Source: an uncultured Clostridia bacterium (GTDB taxonomy: Bacteria; Bacillota; Clostridia; Monoglobales; Monoglobaceae). From it: a stretch of 53,868 nt of DNA. The notes under the pieces were generated by a model. The model ran no database searches and was not told the origin of the DNA. It saw nothing but the letters and a program-made list of their open reading frames with translations. Below are positions 18,264 through 29,859 of the stretch, one piece after another. The stretch lies in contig CANQBQ010000016.1 of assembly GCA_947589045.1 (NCBI GenBank), positions 1 through 53,868 of the forward strand, given 5' to 3'. A program made the position numbers and the translations under genes. How positions within the stretch are numbered: the first letter of the stretch is position 1; each line of letters starts with the position of its first letter.

Positions 18264-18292
18264 AATATATATTTAAAACCGACCGTTGTCAA
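18264..18292 (-). promoter_or_regulatory. Promoter of tcdA-ttcA
   Basis: Minus strand TTGACA (18292..18287), 17-nt spacer, TATATT (18269..18264). The leader is about 48 nt. Confidence 0.75.
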
Positions 18293-18322
18293 CAAAAGCG
18301 CGGAAAAATATAAAGTAAACGA

Positions 18323-18350
18323 AAACAGGCGGGGAAATCTCCGCCTGTTT
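18323..18350 (-). terminator. Terminator-like hairpin after iscR
   Basis: AAACAGGCGG (18323-18332) pairs with CCGCCTGTTT (18341-18350), extended by a G-T and a G-C pair, with an AAAT loop. On the minus strand it is followed by a T-rich stretch (TTTTCGTTTACTTT), fitting termination of iscR before the tcdA promoter. Confidence 0.75.
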
Positions 18351-18361
18351 GAGTGAAACGG

Positions 18362-18799
18362 TCAAATCACGTAATCGTTTGCATACCGCTCTTTCTGACT
18401 GTCCAAAACGTCTTGCAGGGTGATGCCGTCGAGATATTCATTGATTACCTTATTCAAGCCCTGCCATATCGGAAGCGTTGCACACTCACTTATTCTTTCG
18501 CACCCGATCGGCTCTCTGTCGAGGCACGCGACCGGTGCAAGACTTCCTTCGGTGAGCCTTAAAATCATACCCACGGTATATTTATCGGGAGACTTTGCGA
18601 GCATATATCCGCCCTGGAAGCCGCGGTTTGCCTTCAGAACATTGGTTTTATTAAGAACCGGCACTATCTGCTCCAGATATTTTTTTGAAATGCCCTGCCG
18701 CTCGGCAATATCCTTTAACGAAATATATCCGTCGTTCATATGCTCGGCAAGATCCAACAGCATACGCAGAGCATAGCGTCCTTTTGTAGAGATTTTCAT
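18362..18799 (-). CDS. iscR: Rrf2-family regulator, IscR-like
   Basis: A winged-helix DNA-binding protein of 145 aa. The N-terminus MKISTKGRYALRMLLDLA is the Rrf2 signature. Three cysteines (Cys92, Cys100, Cys106) fall where IscR binds its [2Fe-2S] cluster, with spacing CX7CX5C in place of CX5CX5C. This predicts a sensor of iron-sulfur status. It is not in the isc operon but lies 1.8 kb from it in the opposite direction. GAGG is 7 nt before the ATG. CymR is the other Rrf2 type in Firmicutes; CymR lacks the three cysteines, so IscR is the better call. Confidence 0.88.
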   Translation of the reverse strand: MKISTKGRYALRMLLDLAEHMNDGYISLKDIAERQGISKKYLEQIVPVLNKTNVLKANRGFQGGYMLAKSPDKYTVGMILRLTEGSLAPVACLDREPIGCERISECATLPIWQGLNKVINEYLDGITLQDVLDSQKERYANDYVI

Positions 18800-18834
18800 A
18801 AACGCACCTCGCTATGTGAAAACAATTTATAATA

Positions 18835-18865
18835 CTATAATAACATATGTTTTATAGGTTATCAA
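18835..18865 (-). promoter_or_regulatory. iscR promoter with overlapping palindrome
   Basis: Minus strand TTGATA (18865..18860), 17-nt spacer, TATTAT (18842..18837). The spacer and -10 are covered by an imperfect palindrome at 18835-18857 (CTATAATAACAT / ATGTTTTATAG) centred on AACATATGTT. Binding of a dimer here would block the promoter, so autorepression by the IscR-like protein is a reasonable guess. Confidence 0.6.
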
Positions 18866-18891
18866 GACTTTTTAAGAAAAATTCTTTAAAT

Positions 18892-18921
18892 AAAAAGCCG
18901 GAAATATTTTTCCGACTTTTT
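18892..18921 (-). terminator. Terminator of the V-ATPase operon
   Basis: Arms 18892-18904 and 18909-18921 pair over 13 positions with one C-A mismatch, loop TATT; T-runs are part of the arm and continue on the minus strand. It lies 5 nt after the ntpD stop. Confidence 0.8.
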
Positions 18922-18925
18922 ATTT

Positions 18926-19588
18926 TTATTGCGCCGCGTGCTTCGCGTCGTAGTTTTTCTGTATGACCATATCCTTGACCTTCAAAAGGCGTATCTGCGT
19001 GCTTCGCTCGTTCTCGTCGAGCTTCATACTTATATAGTGGATTTTCTCCATATAATCGGGAATCATAACGTGCTCAAGCGCGTTTACGCGGCGGCGGGTC
19101 TTTTCGATTTCAGCCGCCATAAGAGCGCACGCCTTTTCGACCTCCGCGAGACGGAGCATATCGGGGAACACCTTGGAGAGCGATGATACAGCCATATCCA
19201 AATCCGCCGAGGTGGAAGCATAACCGTATGAGAATATGTCGCTTTTGTCCGCCGTGCGCGTCTTATAGTCGAATACGGGCACGTTGACGCTCATAACATT
19301 TTTGCTTGAAGCCTCGACCGATACCGACTGTTTCGGGGCGAGCAACGCGGTTTTAACCGCCTCGCTTCCCATAACCGCCTCGGCGAGCGCAAACTCCTTG
19401 TTTGCCTCCGCAATCCCGTGTTCCACCTTGCGGCGAAGCTCTTTATTTTCCTTTACAAGCTCCAGAAAACGGCGCATAAGCTCGTCGCGCTTATCCTTTA
19501 AGAGCTTGTGTCCGCGTCTTGCTGTCACGAGCTTTCTTTTAAGCCGCGTCAGCTCCATACGGGTGGGGTTTACATTTGTAGATGGCAT
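18926..19588 (-). CDS. ntpD: V-type ATPase subunit D (central stalk)
   Basis: Forms the rotor shaft inside the A3B3 head. The 220-aa helical protein begins with NVNPTRMELTRLKRKL, highly conserved in subunit D, and has long coiled-coil stretches at both ends (about 8-70 and 130-210). It is the last gene of the operon, 12 nt after ntpB, and is followed by the terminator. Confidence 0.95.
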   Translation of the reverse strand: MPSTNVNPTRMELTRLKRKLVTARRGHKLLKDKRDELMRRFLELVKENKELRRKVEHGIAEANKEFALAEAVMGSEAVKTALLAPKQSVSVEASSKNVMSVNVPVFDYKTRTADKSDIFSYGYASTSADLDMAVSSLSKVFPDMLRLAEVEKACALMAAEIEKTRRRVNALEHVMIPDYMEKIHYISMKLDENERSTQIRLLKVKDMVIQKNYDAKHAAQ

Positions 19589-19600
19589 TACGACTCCCCC

Positions 19601-20971
19601 TTATTCCTCGTAATATTTGTCAAGATACTCGTCCTTTATACGCTTCAGCTCGGCTCTGGGCAAAATTCTAAGGAGCTTCCAGCCTATATCGAGCGTTTCC
19701 TCTATACTGCGGTTGGTGTTATATCCCTGCGATACGTATTCTTTTTCAAATTCGTCCGCAAATTTCGCGTATTTCTTGTCTATCTCGGTAAGAGCCGCTT
19801 CACCCAGAATAACCATAAGTTCCTTAGCGTCCTTGCCGCGTGCGTATGCCGAGAAAAGCTGGTTCATAGTGTCGGCGTGGTCGGAGCGGGTCTTGCCTTC
19901 GCCTATACCCTTATCCTTGAGTCGCGAAAGCGACGGAAGAACGTCGATGGGCGGAGCGATATTTTTCCTGTAAAGCTCACGCGAAAGGATAATCTGTCCT
20001 TCGGTGATATATCCCGTAAGGTCGGGAATGGGGTGCGTCTTGTCGTCCTCGGGCATTGTAAGAATGGGTATCATTGTGATAGAGCCGTTCTTGCCGTGCT
20101 GTCTGCCCGCGCGCTCGTAAAGCGTGGCGAGGTCGGTGTACATATATCCGGGGTAGCCGCGCCTTGACGGAACCTCTTTTCTCGCCGCCGACACCTCTCT
20201 GAGCGCATCGGCGTAGTTTGTAATATCTGTCATAATTACAAGAACGTGCATATTCTGCTCAAACGCGAGGTACTCGGCCGCCGTCAGAGCCATACGCGGC
20301 GTAGCTATACGCTCAACCGCGGGGTCGTTGGCGAGGTTTATGAAAAGCACGGTTCTGTCAATCGCGCCGGTCTCGCGGAATGACTGAATAAAGAAGTCCG
20401 CCTCCTCATATGTTATTCCGAGCGCGGCGAATACAACGGCGAACGCCTCGTCGGTGCCGCGAACTCGTGCCTGACGCGCTATTTGCGCCGCAAGCTGGGC
20501 GTGAGGGAGACCCGAAGCCGAAAAGATAGGCAGCTTCTGACCTCTTACAAGCGTGTTAAGTCCGTCAATAGCCGAAATTCCGGTCTGGATAAACTCCTGC
20601 GGATAGCTTCGCGCCGCCGGATTCATCGGCAGGCCGTTAATGTCCATTCTCTTTTCGGGCAGGATTTCGGGACCGTTGTCTATAGGTCTGCCGAGACCGT
20701 CGAAAACGCGCGAAAGCATATCGGCGGAAACGCCGAGCTCCATAGCGCGACCCGAAAATCTTACCTTCGACGTGGCGGGATTTATACCCGTGGCACTATC
20801 GAAAAGCTGGACGAGAGCGTTTGAACCGTCAACCTCCAGCACCTTACAGCGGCGTTTTTCGCCGTTGTCGAGCTCTATTTCACCAAGCTCGTTATACGTT
20901 ACCCCCGATACGTCGCGTACCAGCATCAAGGGACCCGCTACTTCTTCTATTGTTTTATATTCTCTGGGCAT
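19601..20971 (-). CDS. ntpB: V-type ATPase subunit B (non-catalytic)
   Basis: Alternates with subunit A in the hexameric head. It shows the family N-terminus [27 protein letters not shown] in place of a functional Walker A, the conserved [22 protein letters not shown] and the [12 protein letters not shown] end region. The computed frame begins with TTG at 20974; GGGGAG positions the ATG at 20971, giving 456 aa. Its ATG overlaps the ntpA stop by 1 nt, so translation is coupled, matching the 1:1 stoichiometry of A and B. Confidence 0.96.
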   Translation of the reverse strand: MPREYKTIEEVAGPLMLVRDVSGVTYNELGEIELDNGEKRRCKVLEVDGSNALVQLFDSATGINPATSKVRFSGRAMELGVSADMLSRVFDGLGRPIDNGPEILPEKRMDINGLPMNPAARSYPQEFIQTGISAIDGLNTLVRGQKLPIFSASGLPHAQLAAQIARQARVRGTDEAFAVVFAALGITYEEADFFIQSFRETGAIDRTVLFINLANDPAVERIATPRMALTAAEYLAFEQNMHVLVIMTDITNYADALREVSAARKEVPSRRGYPGYMYTDLATLYERAGRQHGKNGSITMIPILTMPEDDKTHPIPDLTGYITEGQIILSRELYRKNIAPPIDVLPSLSRLKDKGIGEGKTRSDHADTMNQLFSAYARGKDAKELMVILGEAALTEIDKKYAKFADEFEKEYVSQGYNTNRSIEETLDIGWKLLRILPRAELKRIKDEYLDKYYEE

Positions 20972-22731
20972 CAATCATCACTCCCCGCAATTATTTCATC
21001 AGCCTGCCTCTTTATCTCCGCGCAAATTCTCTCAAATCCCGCTTCGATTTCATCGGTAGGAAGATACTTAAATCGACCTATATCTTCGCGCGCCGCCATT
21101 GTCGAGAGTGCCTCAACGTCCGCGCCCTTTTCTATTGCCGCGCTCGATATGTCGTAATATTCAAGGATGAGCTTCATCATCAAATACTGCTTTTTGGGCG
21201 GCGTATATGTGTCCATCTCGTGGAACGCATTTTGATGCAGGTAGTCCTCACGGATAGAACGCGCCGCTTCGAGTTTCATACGGTCTGAGGGCGACAATGC
21301 GTCCATACCGACCATTTTAACGATTTCGTCAAGCTCGGCTTCCTCCTGAAGCAGAAGCATAAGCTTTGCTCTGAGTTCCATCCAGTCCGAGGCCACGTTT
21401 TTAACGAACCAGCCCTCAACGGTGTCGGTGTACAGCGAATATGAATTGAGCCAGTTGATGGCGGGAAAATGACGCTTGTACGCAAGCTCCGAGTCGAGTC
21501 CCCAGAACACCTTTACTATTCTGAGCGTAGCCTGCGAAACAGGCTCCGAAATATCTCCGCCGGGAGGCGATACCGCGCCGATAACCGACAGCGCACCTTC
21601 TTCTCCGTTCAGCCCCGTAACGCGGCCCGCACGCTCATAGAACTGAGCCAGACGCGAGCCGAGATATGCGGGATAGCCTTCCTCACCGGGCATTTCCTCA
21701 AGTCGTCCCGACATTTCGCGGAGCGCTTCCGCCCAGCGTGACGTGGAGTCCGCCATAAGCGCTACCGAGTAGCCCATATCGCGGAAATATTCGGCAATGG
21801 TGATACCCGTGTAAATCGAAGCCTCTCGCGCCGCAACCGGCATATCCGAGGTGTTCGCTATAAGCACGGTTCTCTCCATCAGCGACTTGCCCGTTTTCGG
21901 GTCTACAAGCTCGGGAAACTCGTTCAGTACATCGGTCATTTCGTTGCCGCGCTCGCCGCATCCGATATATACAACTATGTCCGCCTCAGCCCATTTCGCG
22001 AGCTGGTGCTGTACGACGGTCTTTCCGCTTCCGAAGGGGCCCGGTACCGACGCAACGCCGCCCTTTGCGATTGGGAACAGCGTATCTATAACGCGTTGAC
22101 CCGTGATAAGCGGCATATCGGGCGGCAGCTTGCTCTTGTAGGGTCTGCCGGTACGCACAGGCCACTTTTGCATAAGCGAGAGCTCGTGCTTTTTGCCGTT
22201 TTCTTCGAGCACGCAAACCGTCTCGTCCACTTTAAAGCTGCCGCTTTTTATTTCCTCGACCGTTCCCGAAACATTCGGCGGAACAAGTATTTTATGCGTC
22301 ACTATCTCGGTTTCTTCGACCGTGCCGATAACGCTTCCGCCCGAGAGCTTGTCGCCCTTTTTGACGCAGGGCTTAAACTCCCATACCTTGTCGCGCTTGA
22401 GAGACGCAACCTCAATTCCGCGTGCCAGATTGTTGCCCGAAATTTTCATAATATCGTCGAGCGGACGCTGTATTCCGTCGAAAATACTTCCGATAAGACC
22501 GGGACCGAGTTCTACCGACAGCGGCATACCCGTAGATACGACCTCCTCGCCGGGACCCAGACCCGAGGTTTCCTCGTAGACCTGAACCGAGGCGAGATCG
22601 CCGTGTATTTCGATTATTTCTCCTATAAGCCGCTCCTTTGAAACACGCACAACGTCAAACATATTTGCGTCCTTCATACCCTCGGCTATAACCAAGGGTC
22701 CCGCGACTTTTTTAATTATTCCATTACTCAT
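20971..22731 (-). CDS. ntpA: V-type ATPase subunit A (catalytic)
   Basis: Hydrolyses (or makes) ATP. The Walker A is GPFGSGKTV near residue 236, the region [13 protein letters not shown] contains the catalytic Glu, and [33 protein letters not shown] spans Walker B and the arginine-rich contact (quoted here as a landmark at about residues 335-365). The long bulge domain (residues 110-190) separates it from F-type beta subunits. The ATG at 22737 lies 1 nt after the GGAG; the ATG at 22731 has a 7-nt spacing and is preferred, giving 586 aa. Confidence 0.96.
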   Translation of the reverse strand: MSNGIIKKVAGPLVIAEGMKDANMFDVVRVSKERLIGEIIEIHGDLASVQVYEETSGLGPGEEVVSTGMPLSVELGPGLIGSIFDGIQRPLDDIMKISGNNLARGIEVASLKRDKVWEFKPCVKKGDKLSGGSVIGTVEETEIVTHKILVPPNVSGTVEEIKSGSFKVDETVCVLEENGKKHELSLMQKWPVRTGRPYKSKLPPDMPLITGQRVIDTLFPIAKGGVASVPGPFGSGKTVVQHQLAKWAEADIVVYIGCGERGNEMTDVLNEFPELVDPKTGKSLMERTVLIANTSDMPVAAREASIYTGITIAEYFRDMGYSVALMADSTSRWAEALREMSGRLEEMPGEEGYPAYLGSRLAQFYERAGRVTGLNGEEGALSVIGAVSPPGGDISEPVSQATLRIVKVFWGLDSELAYKRHFPAINWLNSYSLYTDTVEGWFVKNVASDWMELRAKLMLLLQEEAELDEIVKMVGMDALSPSDRMKLEAARSIREDYLHQNAFHEMDTYTPPKKQYLMMKLILEYYDISSAAIEKGADVEALSTMAAREDIGRFKYLPTDEIEAGFERICAEIKRQADEIIAGSDD

Positions 22732-22742
22732 AGCCATACTCC

Positions 22743-23051
22743 TTATACAATATCGCTTCCGACCGCCTTGACGACGGATTCGTTAACAGCCTTCATTCCC
22801 ATACCGGTGTTTCCGTAAACGCCGGGAATAGGGATGATTGCCGGCAACGGTGCTTCGCTTATCCGCGCGAGCTCGTCTTTTATAAGCTCCGCGAGCTGTT
22901 CGGTGATGTATATGACCGCAAAACCGTCGTCCTCCAGCTTCCTGATGAGCTTTTTAGCCTCGTCCGCCGCCGTGACAAAGTATGTGTCAAGACCGAGTGC
23001 GGCAAAGCCGTAAACCGAAGCCCTGTCACCTATTGCCGCAATTTTATACAT
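22743..23051 (-). CDS. ntpG: V-type ATPase subunit F (NtpG)
   Basis: A small Rossmann-like subunit of the central stalk that binds subunit D. The 102-aa protein has the family start [20 protein letters not shown] and the segment [12 protein letters not shown]. Its ATG lies 8 nt inside the end of ntpC, so the two are coupled. The ntpA ribosome binding site overlaps its stop region. Confidence 0.92.
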   Translation of the reverse strand: MYKIAAIGDRASVYGFAALGLDTYFVTAADEAKKLIRKLEDDGFAVIYITEQLAELIKDELARISEAPLPAIIPIPGVYGNTGMGMKAVNESVVKAVGSDIV

Positions 23052-23994
23052 ATGTCATACACACCCTCTCTCTGATCATATCGTCGGCGAGTTTGTTCAG
23101 CTTACCCGAAAGTATAAGCCTTACAGTGTTTATCTCGGCGGTTTTCGCGTAGTGGTACGCGATTATCGGCGCACTTGAAAAGCTCTCATAGCGTGCACTC
23201 TCCATAAATCGCATAATTTCGTCAGCGCACTGCCTCTCAAACACCGCCGCACTTATTTTCATATATTCGGCGCACGAGCCGTACTCGGTCGGCTCGACAA
23301 ACTCGCAAAGCGTATTAAGTCCGCCCGCAGCGGCTTTCTTCAGTTCTGCGGTGTTGAACGTCCCGCCGTCGTAGACCGCGTTTTCGATGAACGACAGGTT
23401 CTTTTCCGAAACGGCGCACCGATACGCCGTTTTCAGATTTGACGTGTCCGCGAGCATATCGGCGTATTTTTTCATAAACGCGTCTCCGCTTTTATCCGCG
23501 GCGTCCTCAACAGCCGCAAGCATAGCCTTGTCGATATATATGTCGCAAAGCTGCCCGTCCTGAGTTTGATTGAGAATTACCGCGGCTTCCTCGCACACCT
23601 CGGCGAGCCGCTCGTCAAGCTCCTTGTACTCTCGCGTTTTCACGCACTCGTAAATTTCTTTTTTGTCAGCCGTTCCGCCGTCAATGAGCAAATCCTCTCC
23701 GTCAATTCCCGAAAAAACGGCTTTGACGGACGCTTTTATATTGTGATAATCGACAGGCAGCCGCAGAATGCGTATGGTCTCCTCGTCGGCAAGCTCTTCG
23801 ATAAACGCCCAAAGCTCTTTTTGCACCTCGGCGGTGACGTCTGAATCGTCGTCCGAACGGTAGCCGCGGTCACGCACAAAACGCAGAGCCGCGTCGCGGC
23901 TGTCCACGCTCAAAAGCTGCTCAATATCCTGCTTGGTCAGAAGCGCCGCTTCCTTAGCCCTCACGCGGGCTATGCTGTAAGTAAACTCCTTCAT
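23044..23994 (-). CDS. ntpC: V-type ATPase subunit C
   Basis: The socket between the rotor stalk and the membrane ring (subunit d of eukaryotes). The helical 316-aa protein starts YSIARVRAKEAALL and shows the repeated VDYHNIKASVKA-type segment of this family. The computed frame starts with GTG at 24003; GGAG at 24006..24003 makes the ATG at 23994 the better start. It is located between ntpE and ntpG as in Enterococcus. Confidence 0.9.
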   Translation of the reverse strand: MKEFTYSIARVRAKEAALLTKQDIEQLLSVDSRDAALRFVRDRGYRSDDDSDVTAEVQKELWAFIEELADEETIRILRLPVDYHNIKASVKAVFSGIDGEDLLIDGGTADKKEIYECVKTREYKELDERLAEVCEEAAVILNQTQDGQLCDIYIDKAMLAAVEDAADKSGDAFMKKYADMLADTSNLKTAYRCAVSEKNLSFIENAVYDGGTFNTAELKKAAAGGLNTLCEFVEPTEYGSCAEYMKISAAVFERQCADEIMRFMESARYESFSSAPIIAYHYAKTAEINTVRLILSGKLNKLADDMIRERVCMTYV

Positions 23995-24006
23995 GGCAAC
24001 CACTCC

Positions 24007-24582
24007 TTAACCGAATAAAAAGCTGTTTACGGCGTCGTGCAGACGGTCTTTTTCAGATTCGGTGAGCGCTTCTATCGAGCAGTTCTCCTCAACGTCGCCG
24101 TAAGAGAGAATAAATCCGCCGTCCATTTCGCGGGTCCTGTTTGAAACCGTAAGTCCTTTGCTTTTGACCGCCTCGATAAAGCTGTCGGGCACACGCTTTC
24201 TGTCCTTTTCGGAAAGAATAACCGCTCCGCCGCTCTTTGACGCGTATTTGTCGAGGAGCTTGGTCATAAACTCAAAGTATTCCGCGTCGCCAAGACCCAC
24301 AAGCTTTATATATGCGTCCTTTAAGATGCCGTCTATTATCCGTTGCTTTTCGCGGAGCAACGCGCTCTTTTTCGTGATTTCGCCGGTAGACTGTGCGCGG
24401 GTTATTACTCGCTTATATTCCAGCTCGGCTTTTTCCTTTGCCTCCGCCTCGATTACGCTCGCTTCCTCACGGGCGCGATCCGTAATTCGCTTTGCCGCCG
24501 CGGCCGCCTCGTCGGTTATGCGTTCCGCCTCAACTCCCGCGTCGTTTGCGATTTCTTCAATGATTTTATCCAATCCGTTCAA
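24007..24582 (-). CDS. ntpE: V-type ATPase subunit E (peripheral stalk), TTG start
   Basis: Forms the peripheral stalk with the small NtpF subunit. The first 90 of 191 residues are an Ala/Glu/Arg-rich coiled coil; the C-terminal half is the globular domain that caps the head (GGFILSYGDVEENCSIEAL). The start is a TTG at 24582 preceded by AAAGGA at 24597..24592 with 9-nt spacing; no ATG lies nearby, so the unusual start is well supported. Confidence 0.88.
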   Translation of the reverse strand: MNGLDKIIEEIANDAGVEAERITDEAAAAAKRITDRAREEASVIEAEAKEKAELEYKRVITRAQSTGEITKKSALLREKQRIIDGILKDAYIKLVGLGDAEYFEFMTKLLDKYASKSGGAVILSEKDRKRVPDSFIEAVKSKGLTVSNRTREMDGGFILSYGDVEENCSIEALTESEKDRLHDAVNSFLFG

Positions 24583-24611
24583 TGTATCACATCCTTTACG
24601 GGTTAGTCACG

Positions 24612-27105
<2,494 letters not shown>

Positions 27106-27121
27106 AAATAATCACCTTCTT

Positions 27122-27433
27122 TCAGCTTACAAGCGCGTCGATTACCAGCCTTACGGCTTTGTCGTGACCGTTGTCGGCGTTCTTTGCCAGAGCCGCCGCA
27201 CCCGCGCGTGCGTCCGAAGCCGCGTCCCTCTCAATTGCCGCGGCGGCCGATTTAGCCTCGTCAACACGAGTGCTTATGACCTGCCGCGCCGCTTTTTTGG
27301 CGTTTTCAACAATTTTTTTCGCCTCGTCCTCGGCGGCTTTTATAATATCTCCGCTCTCGGTTTTGGCGCGCAATTCCGTCTCGTCCGCCATACGTTCCGC
27401 TTCGACGATACGCATAATGGATTGTTTTGCCAT
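27122..27433 (-). CDS. ntpF: V-type ATPase small peripheral-stalk subunit (NtpF / subunit G-H)
   Basis: A 103-aa, almost wholly alpha-helical Ala/Glu/Lys-rich protein that would pair with subunit E in the peripheral stalk. The first-gene position directly before ntpI is that of ntpF in Enterococcus; clostridial annotations call it subunit H. AAGGGG lies 9 nt before the ATG. The identification rests on position, composition and size, since this subunit is poorly conserved. Confidence 0.85.
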   Translation of the reverse strand: MAKQSIMRIVEAERMADETELRAKTESGDIIKAAEDEAKKIVENAKKAARQVISTRVDEAKSAAAAIERDAASDARAGAAALAKNADNGHDKAVRLVIDALVS

Positions 27434-27515
27434 TTACATACGCCCCTTCGTAGATTTTTATTTCACGGCATTATTTATATGCAAAATGTTACAAAATAAA
27501 ATGCCCGTATAAAAC

Positions 27516-27544
27516 GATATACCACAAAATGCCCAAAATGTCAA
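27516..27544 (-). promoter_or_regulatory. Promoter of the ntp operon
   Basis: Minus strand TTGACA (27544..27539), 17-nt spacer, TATATC (27521..27516); leader about 75 nt. The 9-mer AAAATGCCC occurs at 27498-27506 and 27526-27534, flanking the -10, 28 bp apart; this may be an operator. The 351-bp intergenic region to the ABC operon otherwise holds only the plus-strand promoters listed next. Confidence 0.75.
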
Positions 27545-27617
27545 TACAATCCACACAATAATTGCCCGCAATTTTATAATGTATTTTGCTCAAAAAAAAT
27601 AAAAAATTAAAAAAGTG

Positions 27618-27646
27618 TTGACAAATAAAGAATAATGTGCTAATCT
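27618..27646 (+). promoter_or_regulatory. Promoter P1 of the amino acid ABC operon
   Basis: TTGACA (27618-27623), 17-nt spacer, TAATCT (27641-27646). The leader would be about 130 nt. It contains GGAGGAGG at 27684-27691 with no clear ORF behind it. Confidence 0.65.
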
Positions 27647-27717
27647 TTAAAACATATTATACATATAGGTTTTGTGGTTTATTGGAGGAGGTGTATAATT
27701 AAACTTAAAAAAAGGAA

Positions 27718-27746
27718 TTGCATATCTGCGAACATTGGAGTATAAT
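27718..27746 (+). promoter_or_regulatory. Promoter P3 of the amino acid ABC operon
   Basis: TTGCAT (27718-27723), 17-nt spacer, TATAAT (27741-27746), giving a leader of about 32 nt. Between P1 and P3 a third candidate reads TTGTGG (27672-27677), 16 nt, TATAAT (27694-27699). Confidence 0.65.
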
Positions 27747-27784
27747 ATCTTATATATTGTTTAAAGAGGGTGAGCAGAAAACTT

Positions 27785-28444
27785 ATGAATTGGGATTTCA
27801 TTTGGAAATATCTGCCGCTGTATGAGAAAGCCGCGCTTCTGACCGTGAAAATCGGATGGGCGGGGATAGCTCTGGCGATTATTATAGGTATTCTCTGTGC
27901 GATTGTGCTGTATTTTAGGATAGCGGTGCTGAGGCGGATAGTTTCGGTATACATAGAAATAAGCCGCAACACCCCGCTCTTAATTCAGCTTTTCTTCATA
28001 TATTATGCTCTGCCGAAAATCGGTGTGCCGGTCTCTCCCGAAGCGTGCGGAGTGGCGGGACTTGCGTTTTTGGGCGGCAGCTATATGGCTGAGGCTTTCA
28101 GGAGCGGCTTGGAGGCGATAGAGCCCATACAGATGGAAAGCGCGCTGAGCCTGGGGCTTGAAAAATCTCAGGCTCTCAGATATGTGATAATGCCGCAGGC
28201 GGTATCCGTAAGCGTTCCGGCGTTTGTCGCCAATGTGATATTTCTGCTTAAAGAGACGAGCGTATTCAGCGCGATAAGCCTTATGGACTTGATGTTTACG
28301 GCGAAGGATTTGATTGGTCTTTACTATAAAACTACCGAAAGCCTGCTGATGCTTGTGGTGTTTTACCTGATAATTTTGCTTCCTGTATCAATTTTGGGAA
28401 GCATTCTCGAAAGGAGGCTTCGCCATGCCGGATTTGGGTCTTGA
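27785..28444 (+). CDS. Polar amino acid ABC transporter permease
   Basis: An inner-membrane permease of the His/Glu/Gln/Arg/opine family, 219 aa with about five membrane helices. The EAA loop that docks the ATPase is present (GLEAIEPIQMESALSLG), and ISRNTPLLIQLFF is typical of these permeases. The longest frame begins with GTG at 27770 with no spacing to its ribosome binding site; the ATG at 27785 follows AGGGTGAG by 10 nt. It overlaps the next permease gene by 20 nt, implying coupled synthesis of a heterodimer. Confidence 0.92.
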   Translation: MNWDFIWKYLPLYEKAALLTVKIGWAGIALAIIIGILCAIVLYFRIAVLRRIVSVYIEISRNTPLLIQLFFIYYALPKIGVPVSPEACGVAGLAFLGGSYMAEAFRSGLEAIEPIQMESALSLGLEKSQALRYVIMPQAVSVSVPAFVANVIFLLKETSVFSAISLMDLMFTAKDLIGLYYKTTESLLMLVVFYLIILLPVSILGSILERRLRHAGFGS

Positions 28445-29099
28445 CGTACTCTTTAAGGGAAAAAATATGCTTCGCCTGCTCGGCGGACTCTGGGTGGCTG
28501 TGAAAATAAGCCTAATATCAGTCGCGATAAGCATACCGCTCGGGATTTTGCTGGGTATAATAATGACCTCGAAAAACCCGATAATAAAGGCGGTCACGCG
28601 GGTGTATCTCGAATTTATCAGAATAATGCCTCAGCTTGTGCTGCTGTTTATTGTGTTTTTCGGCTCGACGAGTGCGCTCGGAATAAATATTTCGGGAGAG
28701 CTTGCGTCGGTGATAGTATTCACGGTGTGGGGTACGGCCGAAATGGGCGACCTTGTGCGCGGTGCACTGATAAGCATACCTAAGCATCAGTACGAAAGCT
28801 CGGCGGCTCTGGCGCTGACGCCCGCCAAAACGTACATATATGTAATAATACCGCAGACGGTAAGGCGGCTTATACCGCTTTCCATAAATCTTATAACACG
28901 AATGATAAAAACCACGAGCCTTATTCTGATGATAGGCGTTGTAGAGGTTCTGAAGGTCGCGCAGCAGATAATCGAGGCGAACCGAATGAGCAGCCCCAAC
29001 GCCGCGTTCGGAGTGTATCTTACGGTACTTTTGCTGTACTTCATAATTTGCTGGCCGATAAGTATGCTTGCAAAACGGCTCGAAAAGAAGTGGGGGTGA
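28425..29099 (+). CDS. Second polar amino acid ABC transporter permease
   Basis: 224 aa, same family as its neighbour but clearly divergent, so the channel is probably a heterodimer. EFIRIMPQLVLLFIV and the EAA-type loop ALISIPKHQYESSAALAL are visible. AAAGGAGG precedes the ATG by 7 nt inside the end of the first permease gene. The ATPase gene follows after 4 nt. Confidence 0.92.
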   Translation: MPDLGLDVLFKGKNMLRLLGGLWVAVKISLISVAISIPLGILLGIIMTSKNPIIKAVTRVYLEFIRIMPQLVLLFIVFFGSTSALGINISGELASVIVFTVWGTAEMGDLVRGALISIPKHQYESSAALALTPAKTYIYVIIPQTVRRLIPLSINLITRMIKTTSLILMIGVVEVLKVAQQIIEANRMSSPNAAFGVYLTVLLLYFIICWPISMLAKRLEKKWG

Positions 29100-29103
29100 G
29101 CGA

Positions 29104-29859
29104 ATGGCGGAGGAATTATTGAAAATCGAACATCTGACAAAGAGCTTTGAGGATAATGTCGTGCTTGACGATGTAAGCTTTACGGTACATAAGGGCGAGG
29201 TTATCGTAGTTGTGGGTCCGAGCGGTTGCGGAAAGAGCACTATGCTCCGATGTATAAACGCTCTCGAGCCCATTCAAGGCGGCAAAATCACAATTGACGG
29301 CGACGAAATTTTATACGGAAGTAAAAATTTATCAAGTCTGCGTCAAAAGATAGGAATGGTGTTTCAAAGCTATGACCTGTTTCCTCACCTGAGCGTTCTC
29401 GACAATATCCTTCTCGCTCCTTTGAAGGTGCAGAAGCGTAAAAAGGACGAGGTTATAAAAGAGGCAACCGAGCTTTTGGAGCGCGTGGGTCTTGGGGATA
29501 AGGCAAAAAGCTATCCGAGACAGCTCTCGGGCGGACAGAAGCAGCGCGTGGCGATAGTGCGCGCGCTGTGTATGCACCCCGAAATGATGCTGTTTGACGA
29601 GGTGACGGCGGCTCTCGACCCCGAAATGGTACGCGAGGTGCTGGACGTAATACTGGGGCTTGCAAAAGGCGGTATGACAATGATTATCGTCACGCACGAA
29701 ATGCAGTTCGCGAGGGCTGTGGCGGACAGGGTGCTGTTCCTTGAAAACGGCAATATTATTGAGGACGCCGACCCCGACACATTCTTTGAGAACCCCAAAA
29801 CAGAAAGAGCAAAACAATTTTTAAATATTTTCAATTTTGAGAGGAGTAAAGAAAAATGA
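29104..29859 (+). CDS. Polar amino acid ABC transporter ATP-binding protein
   Basis: 251 aa with Walker A GPSGCGKST, Q-loop MVFQSYDLFPHLSVLDN, signature LSGGQKQRVAIVRAL, Walker B MMLFDEVTAALDP and switch His in VTHEMQFA; GlnQ/HisP type. GGGGTGA precedes the ATG at 29104; the longer frame from 29068 lies inside the permease gene. The stop overlaps the start of the binding-protein gene (ATGA). Confidence 0.95.
   Translation: MAEELLKIEHLTKSFEDNVVLDDVSFTVHKGEVIVVVGPSGCGKSTMLRCINALEPIQGGKITIDGDEILYGSKNLSSLRQKIGMVFQSYDLFPHLSVLDNILLAPLKVQKRKKDEVIKEATELLERVGLGDKAKSYPRQLSGGQKQRVAIVRALCMHPEMMLFDEVTAALDPEMVREVLDVILGLAKGGMTMIIVTHEMQFARAVADRVLFLENGNIIEDADPDTFFENPKTERAKQFLNIFNFERSKEK

Noticed and set aside
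27684..27740. Leader peptide after GGAGGAGG in the ABC operon leader
   Set aside because: The only frame with suitable spacing begins with ATT and has 15 codons without a run of any one amino acid; no attenuator hairpin follows.
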